From: Agrypnia vestita
Lineage: Eukaryota; Arthropoda; Insecta; Trichoptera; Phryganeidae
Length of the DNA stretch: 64,000 nucleotides
NCBI GenBank assembly: GCA_016648135.1
Contig: JADDOH010023662.1
Location: 1-64,000 of the forward strand
Direction of reading: 5' to 3'
Shown: one piece after another, positions 58,201-64,000 of the stretch
How positions within the stretch are numbered: position 1 is the stretch's first letter
How the letters are laid out: the number at the start of each line of letters is the position of its first letter
Program-made: the position numbers and the translations under genes
Notes under the pieces: generated by a model
What the model was told of the DNA's origin: nothing
The model's input: only the letters and a program-made list of their open reading frames with translations
The model's database searches: none

Positions 58201-58604
58201 TTTTTGAACTCAGATTACGGACGTTACAGACGTCCTAGCGAACTGAAACATTTTTTATCGTGTTCCTCATGTGAACATCTATGGGAATGATATGTTTTTA
58301 CATATGGGAAATTGCGCGGGCGCACTTAGTTTGTTGCGGCCCACTTTGGATGCCTATTACGCAATTAATATTTATCTGACATACTTGAAAATATCACCAA
58401 AGGATGCGCTTGGTTGAGATCTATCTAATGGTATAACTTAGAATCTCGTAAAATCATGTTTACTATTTTTAACCGAATTAAATGTGAATTAATTCTTGGA
58501 AATTTTTTCGACTGAATTATTTCGTTAATGATTTTAAGTGTGTCACAACACTATTACGATCTGTCAAAAATGCCATCTTAAGATGGCTCGAGTATAACTA
58601 ACTA

Positions 58605-59320
58605 ACCATCACGCCTTTTCCCCACAGGGGTAGGCAGAGAGGATTGAACGCCACACTCTTCTATCCTGGCACACCACTTTTGCTTCGGCCACATTCATAC
58701 ATCTTCTTATACAAGTTCTACGGTTATTGCGGCTTTTAACAGGGCCATCCTCAAGTATTTTGCGGATGTCCTCTATTCCCGTTGCCTTCAACACTCGCCT
58801 CATATATTTTCTTAACCATCCTTTCCTCGTTCATACGTTCCACATGACCAAACCATCTCAGCACTCCTTTCTTTATTCTATCTACCACACTACAGCCAGC
58901 ATTGCATTCACGTCTAATTTGTTCATTCCTCACTCTATCGACCAAAGATTTTCCACACAAGCGTCTTAGTGACCGCATTTCCATCGCAATCAGTCTACTT
59001 TCATTCCTCTTTTGCCAATTCCAGGCTTCACTTCCGTACATCAGGGTTGGCACTAGCACGCCATTATGTACCGCTAGTCTTGCTTCCTTTGACAGATTCT
59101 TATTGGCCATAATTGCATTTAGAGCACCATTAACTTTGTTTCCCGCAGTCACTCTCCTTTCGATATCTTTCTCAGCCTTGCCGTCTCTACTAAACATACT
59201 TTCCAAATACACAAACTCGTTTACTTGTTCTAAGCATTCGTTATTTACAATTACATTACACTTAGTCACTCTTTCGTCTCTCTCGAATACCATCACTTTC
59301 GATTTGCTGACATTCATCAG
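58605..59320 (-). pseudogene. RTE-like LINE ORF2 C-terminus, 5'-truncated
   Basis: 59317-58751 reads MNVSKSKVMVFERDERVTKC, then FVYLESMFSRDGKAEKDIE, LMYGSEAWNWQKRN, RSLRRLCGKSLVDRVRNEQI, LRWFGHVERMNEER. After a break, 58803-58609 reads ATGIEDIRKILEDGPVKSRN and ends VCQDRRVWRSILSAYPCGEK plus stop. This is the standard tail of RTE-like ORF2 proteins after the catalytic core. The catalytic box and endonuclease are absent. Confidence 0.75.
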
Positions 59321-59558
59321 AAGTTCACTCTACATGCATACATCGGACATCCTGGATACCAGAATATTTTGAAAGGATTCTAAAAAATGATCCAGTTTTA
59401 ATATACACAGATTTTCAATAAAATAAAAGTATAAAATTGTACAATCTGCTATTTTAACTGAAACATTAATCAGAGCGAATGACGTCACGCCAAAGTAACC
59501 ATCACCGTGTCTCTTGAACTGTTGTCATAGACACAATGCAATGTTTACTTAAGCTTAA

Positions 59559-60324
59559 GGCGTCTGATACACATGCTTATTTAGTGGCACGTGAGCATGC
59601 GCAGTATCGACCTTGACAGTGGCATGCTTATTAGTGGCATGTGTGTACGCACATTGCTTGAAATGAGCATGCCACCTAGTGGCATGCTCAAAAATCAACC
59701 GCCGGTTGATTTATAAGCATGCCACTGTCATTCACCATAGAGAAGGGGTGTCTTTGGAGCATGTGTGAACAGGCTTGCTTATTATGAGCATGCTTGTCAT
59801 TCGCGGGCTTCGTGGCTAGTATTATCAATGCGATCTTCTCAGTCCGCGACAGATGAAACAAATATGGCGCGTTGTGGAGATGATAAAACATTACTTTTCG
59901 TGACTTATTATAGGAATCACGAATGTCTGTGGAATACTCGGTCACCGTTGTGTAAAAATAATATAGTGAGAAATAATGTTTACGAAACTTTATTAATAGG
60001 CATGAATGATTCAAATCTTACAATAAAAATTATATAAACTAAAATCAAAAATGTGCGGATGGAAAATCGGGAACTTTTTTGATTTATTGGTTGACTTGAA
60101 TTTTCTATTTCAGTTTGCAAAGTTTCCATTTTGAACAAGAGCATCTCTATTGTATGACAAGAGCATGCCACTAATAAGCATGTGTGTTTGATTGTTAGCT
60201 TTGGGCATGCTTATTTATGAGCATGCCACTAATAAGCATGCCAGTAATGAGCAAGTGTGTTAGGGCATGCTTTTTAGTGGCATGCTCATTAGCATGCCAC
60301 TAAAGAAGAATGTGTATCTGTACC
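59559..60324 (+). mobile_element. Element with GCATGC iterons and a MADF-domain remnant
   Basis: Ends GGCGTCTGATACACATGC and ATTCTTCTTTAGTGGCA (in reverse) form imperfect inverted repeats (both contain GATACACAT and TTTAGTGGCA). Both sides have TTAA (59555-59558 and 60325-60328). About thirteen GCATGC motifs, many within GAGCATGCCACTAATAAGCA, lie in the outer 230 and 170 bp. A coding remnant lies between. The superfamily is open: TTAA suits piggyBac or Kolobok, while MADF suits PIF/Harbinger (TAA/TTA). Confidence 0.65.
59868..60060 (+). pseudogene. MADF-domain coding remnant
   Basis: The plus-strand frame reads MARCGDDKTLLFVTYYRNHE, then CLWNTRSPLCKNNIVRNNVY, ETLLIGMNDSNLTIKII, a stop, then TKIKNVR in the same frame. 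The order (Y/F-x-x-H/P-x-L-W, Y-K-N-x-x-x-R-x-x-A/V-Y, then T-x-x-V/I-K-x-K-I-x-x-L/V-R) is the MADF DNA-binding domain. MADF proteins occur as host regulators and as accessory proteins of Harbinger transposons. One stop breaks it. Confidence 0.6.
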
Positions 60325-60850
60325 TTAATGTCAAGTAGACGCCATGACACCTGCGGGTATTTTTGCGCAAAATTAAAAATAGATGAAAATGCAATTATTT
60401 GAGCAAAAACTTTATTATTATTACCAAAATATTGTTATTTTCCATAACCTACATTACCATGTACCTACATTATAGAAGGTTATTTCAAAATCTGTCAGCA
60501 TGCCTATTGTCTTTAACATTGCACGTAACATCCTTGGAGATTATAGATTCAAAATGAAGCACTAAGAATAAAACTAAAAAGAAATCAATACGCAAAAATG
60601 CTAGCAACTTCACAAATAATGGCATTCAGACAAATAATTCAATTTAATGCACTTTGGCCATATTCTGAAAATACAAAGATTGTTATTTGTGATGATGATT
60701 GCTACCTCAGCACTCAAAAATAGAGAACCGTCAAGATATTTATCAAATTTCAATACTTCTATCATTGTGATGAAAATATTGGCTTTAATTAATATTTAAA
60801 AATAGTCAACGTGTGTGTGAAACAAACTGATTTCTATCAACTTTTGAAAT

Positions 60851-62845
60851 AGTATTTATTTATTTATTTATTCATACGCCAATCGGCTATATACATTGAT
60901 TTTACAAAAATAATAGACTTAAATGAATGGATTATAAAAATTGCACATATATAAAAAACAATACTAGCATAGTAACAACATGGTATAATCATATAGGGTT
61001 GAGGGTAATTTTAATACTGTGATAACAATCTTTTTGCCGTTGATGAGAATGAGACGTATGATTCATCGAAGAAGTTGATATCAACACAGTGGCTATTCAC
61101 CAGATTGGCAATCCTATTTCTTGGGCCATTGTACACGTAACTTTTTGTGGATTTAGTGGTTTCTAACAATCTACGCACTCTTAGATCCGGCCTAGCAGTG
61201 ATAATGCCAAATTGTTCCAGGATCTCGGGCGAGTCTATCTGTCCGTTGACAGATTTGTAGAAGAAGGTCAGATCAGACAATTGTCTTTGAGTGATTAGTT
61301 TGCTGACTCTAAATCTGTTATATACGGTCTCAATACCTCCTGGTGATCGTGTACGATAGGCGATGCATTTACATAGTTTGCGCTGTATTCTTTCGAGCTG
61401 ATTGATTAGTTTATTGATATACGGCGACCAAATGACAGAACAGTATCGGTCTCACAAGACTGTCGAATAGTCGTACCAGCGTGTAGACATTGCTGAAGTC
61501 CTTCCCAGCTCTAATGATGTAACCAAGAGTCTTGAAAGCTTGTGACGCAACTTTCTCCACGTGGCTTGAGAAATTCAGTTTATGGTCCACAATAACGCCA
61601 AGGTCCTTTGCCGAGGTGACTATCGGGAGATGATGTCCATCAATGAGATAATTAGCCTGATATTGATTTCGTGATCTAGAGAATGACATTACTGAGCATT
61701 TACCGATATTTAACATTAGTTTGTTTTTAGTACACCACCTGTGGAGTTCATTGAGATCGTGCTGAAGAATTTCTAAGTCTTGGTCATTCATGATTCTTCT
61801 GAAAATTTTCATGTCATCTGCATATAGTAGGTAATCGGATAGTAAATTGTCTGCGATGTCATTGACGAAAATATTAAAGAGAATCGGACCAAGATGTGAC
61901 CCTTGAGGGACACCAGAGCATACTTCATACTCTTCAGAGATAAATCCATTAACTCTGACTTGTAGGAATCTGCCAGTTAGATACGAATGGAACCACTCTA
62001 ATGCTGTGCCTCTCACACCATACAGACCGAGCTTGTCAATCAGGATTCCGTGGTCTACCATGTCGAAAGCCTTACTGAAATCTGTGTAGATAGCATGTAC
62101 ATCCACCCCCTGGTTCAGAGCATTGAGTATGTAGTTAATGTATAGATACAGATTCGTTGTTGTAGATCTGCCACCGAAGAAGCCATGCTGCTTTGTAGTA
62201 ATTATATTTTTGAATGCAAATGTAAGTTGAGGAAGAATTAGTTTCTCAAAAAGCTTTGACATGGCAACTTGTATACATATCGGGCGGTAGTTAGTTACCT
62301 CAGACCTAGTACCAGATTTGTGAATTGGGCTTATGAACGAGAGTTTCCATGCCGAGGGAAAGACTCCAAGCTGTAGTGATTTGCTGAATATATGCGTTAT
62401 GGGCTCGCAGAGACCGGCTGCACAATTCCTTAGGAAGAGATTCGGTACACCGTCGGGCCCAGATCCTTTGCTGACCTTCAGGCTCGTTAGCTGTTTAAAG
62501 ACGTTATCAAAGGTGACGCTAAATTCCGATAAGTTAGCATCTTTGACGCTTCGAGTACTAGTATTATGGTCTGCTGGGGCAGCGTTGTTAATAGCATAGA
62601 TACTCCTGAAGTATGATGCAAAGAGGTTACTTATTTCACCGCCATTAACAGCTGTTTTCTCATTCCATGACATTTCAGATGGAATGTCAAGGTTATTACG
62701 ACGCTTGTTTTTCACAAATTTCCAGAACTGGCTAGCATCGGTCTCCATCAGGGACTCCATCCTGGTAACATAGTTCCTGTAGCAGCTGGCACTGAGTTTT
62801 TTGCACTCCAATCTCAGCTTCTTGAATCGGATTATTAGTGCTTAT
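60851..62845 (-). mobile_element. jockey-like LINE, 5'-truncated copy 2
   Basis: Minus-strand copy ending in the same GGCGTATGAATAAATAAATA tail as 14149-15540, and starting upstream of the RT (ALIIRFKKLRLECKKLSAS). Near-identity to copy 1 over the shared 1.3 kb means both are recent. Confidence 0.85.
61011..62811 (-). pseudogene. jockey-like reverse transcriptase, one deletion
   Basis: 62811-61411 holds the complete RT core: WKLSFISPIHKSG, YTDFSKAFDMVDH, GVPQGSHLGPILFN, and the catalytic DYLLYADD. At about 61435 an 8-nt deletion relative to copy 1 shifts the frame (copy 1 LVRPILEYCSVIW, here LVRPILFCHLV). The second frame continues to the stop at 61011. The endonuclease is missing. Copies 1 and 2 carry different lesions, so an intact relative must exist or have existed. 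Confidence 0.85.
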
Positions 62846-63806
62846 TTTATATAATATTCATCAAAACTTATATTTTAGACAAAACTCCCGAATGCAATGA
62901 CTGGTTTGAGTGATGATATAAATATTGCCTCAACATCAAATAAACAGGTCTTTTTTAAGAACCCCAGACATAGAGGTCCAAAATCACAATAACAAAATGG
63001 TTTATATGCCATTACTGCACAACTGTTGGGTGTTGAAAAGTGATATTGCACCATCGTATGTATGTAGACATAAAAACACAGAATGCAATTTCTGCTTCCT
63101 CTCTTGAGTTTTAAATGACAATTATATTTATGAATCCCTTATACTCCACATTCCCCTCAATCAACATATCACACTAATTAGACCATGTATATTCACGACA
63201 ACTTTCCAAAGATCTTATCTAAAATTGCAAAAGTTGTTAACGTAAATTAATGAAGTAATTATATGGACATAAATAAATACATCTCTTCTATTTCTGAGTG
63301 CTGAATAAGGTAGACCATCGTAAATCTTATCTATTTTTGAATGTTGGGATAACTATCACAAAAATAACAGCAATTATGTTATTTTCAGAATACGGCCGAT
63401 ATAATGATAATAATGAATGTGGTGTAGATGCGTATATCATTCATTTTCTGTAATACAAATATGAATAGCCTTTTTATGACACACTCCGATTTAAAATCAC
63501 AGACTTTTTTGCAACTCATTAACAAAGCAGTTCACGCAACTTTTCATACAAGTCGTATTGAGGTTTGTCTACAGGCTAGATGGTTATGAATTTGTGTAGT
63601 AGTTGAGGTTTACGACAAGCCATTCATAAAATAAAAAGTCTTGCACGCTAGAAAAAATCCCAATTAAGACCTTCTAACCACGGTCAACTCCCGTTGAATC
63701 AAGCAAGGAGAAATGTTAGATAAATGCAACGATTTCTTTTATCTCCAATACATAATGCAACTTTTATATTAACCATAAATGGAAATGTCAGCTAATGTTG
63801 TTTTAC
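62846..63806. other. No gene recognised; probable intron of the right-edge gene
   Basis: AT-rich with no transposon ends or coding frames that I can support. It follows the splice donor of the exon at 63807. Confidence 0.35.
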
Positions 63807-63963
63807 CTTTGGTGGTGGACAATGAAATTTGCTGCGCTTTTCTGCGAGTCTAAAAGTTTCTGGTGGTCTAACAAGTGGCTGATATCTTTCGGCGGAGAAT
63901 CTGGAGCGTTCGCTGAGACATCGTCATCTGAACCATCCAACAAACTGCCTGTCTGTATGCCTC
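63807..63963 (-). CDS. Isolated coding exon of an unknown gene
   Basis: The minus strand has a pyrimidine-rich acceptor TATTTTTTAG, 157 bp of open frame, and donor CAAAG-GTAAAA. The frame reads GGIQTGSLLDGSDDDVSANA, then PDSPPKDISHLLDHQKLLDS, then QKSAANFIVHHQR. It is acidic and Ser/Pro-rich at first, then helical, with codon use unlike the random AT-rich frames nearby. It enters in phase 1 and leaves in phase 2, so exons must lie beyond 64000 and to the left. I do not recognise the family and found no partner exon; it could in principle be a 5' exon of a gene whose other exons lie further left. Confidence 0.5.
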
Positions 63964-64000
63964 CTAAAAAATACGTACATGTCAAAACTTAGGCTCATCT

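Noticed and set aside
59688..60014. Minus-strand frame of 108 codons
   Set aside because: Antisense shadow of the MADF remnant and iteron arms.

Overview
This is insect nuclear DNA. It is AT-rich, has spliced genes with GT-AG introns, and is packed with transposon remains. The insect assignment rests on three things: an insect-type gustatory receptor (Gr) family, a type I BMP receptor of the saxophone/ACVR1 group, and an R1-clade LINE. I could not assign an order or species.

Layout. 1-2.3 kb: 5' half of an R1-clade LINE on the minus strand (gag-like ORF1, start of ORF2, tandem-repeat 5' UTR). 2.7-5.3 kb: TIR elements, a LINE fragment with a nested hAT MITE, and an AT-rich tandem repeat. 6.2-28.1 kb: three related Gr genes. 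Gr-A (minus) lacks its last exon in this window. Gr-B (minus) and Gr-C (plus) are head to head, and each assembles into four exons and 387 residues. Their introns hold most of the transposons of this region, including a three-level nest in Gr-A intron 1. 28.2-41.4 kb: no gene recognised; it holds a Helitron-like element with dense heat-shock-element arrays, several MITEs and foldback elements, and about 5 kb of unexplained AT-rich sequence. 41.4-50.8 kb: saxophone-like receptor kinase gene on the minus strand, twelve coding exons, 529 residues, all junctions GT-AG and in phase. 51-64 kb: LINE, BEL/Pao and MITE remains, a GC-rich island near 58.1 kb, an element with many GCATGC motifs and a MADF-domain remnant near 60 kb, a second jockey-like LINE copy, and one isolated coding exon of an unknown gene at the right edge.

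How the genes relate. The three Grs form a local duplication cluster; A and B also share upstream flanking DNA, so whole segments were duplicated. The BMP receptor is an unrelated neighbour. The dominant theme is short elements with TIRs: pogo-like MITEs starting CAGTAAAACC; palindromic CAGGG-ended foldbacks; 145-bp PIF/Harbinger-type MITEs with TAA/TTA duplications; hAT elements with exact 8-bp duplications; TTAA-flanked elements. They sit in Gr and sax introns and close to the Gr-C start.

All exon models come from reading splice signals and paralogue or family similarity by eye. No search or alignment program was run.
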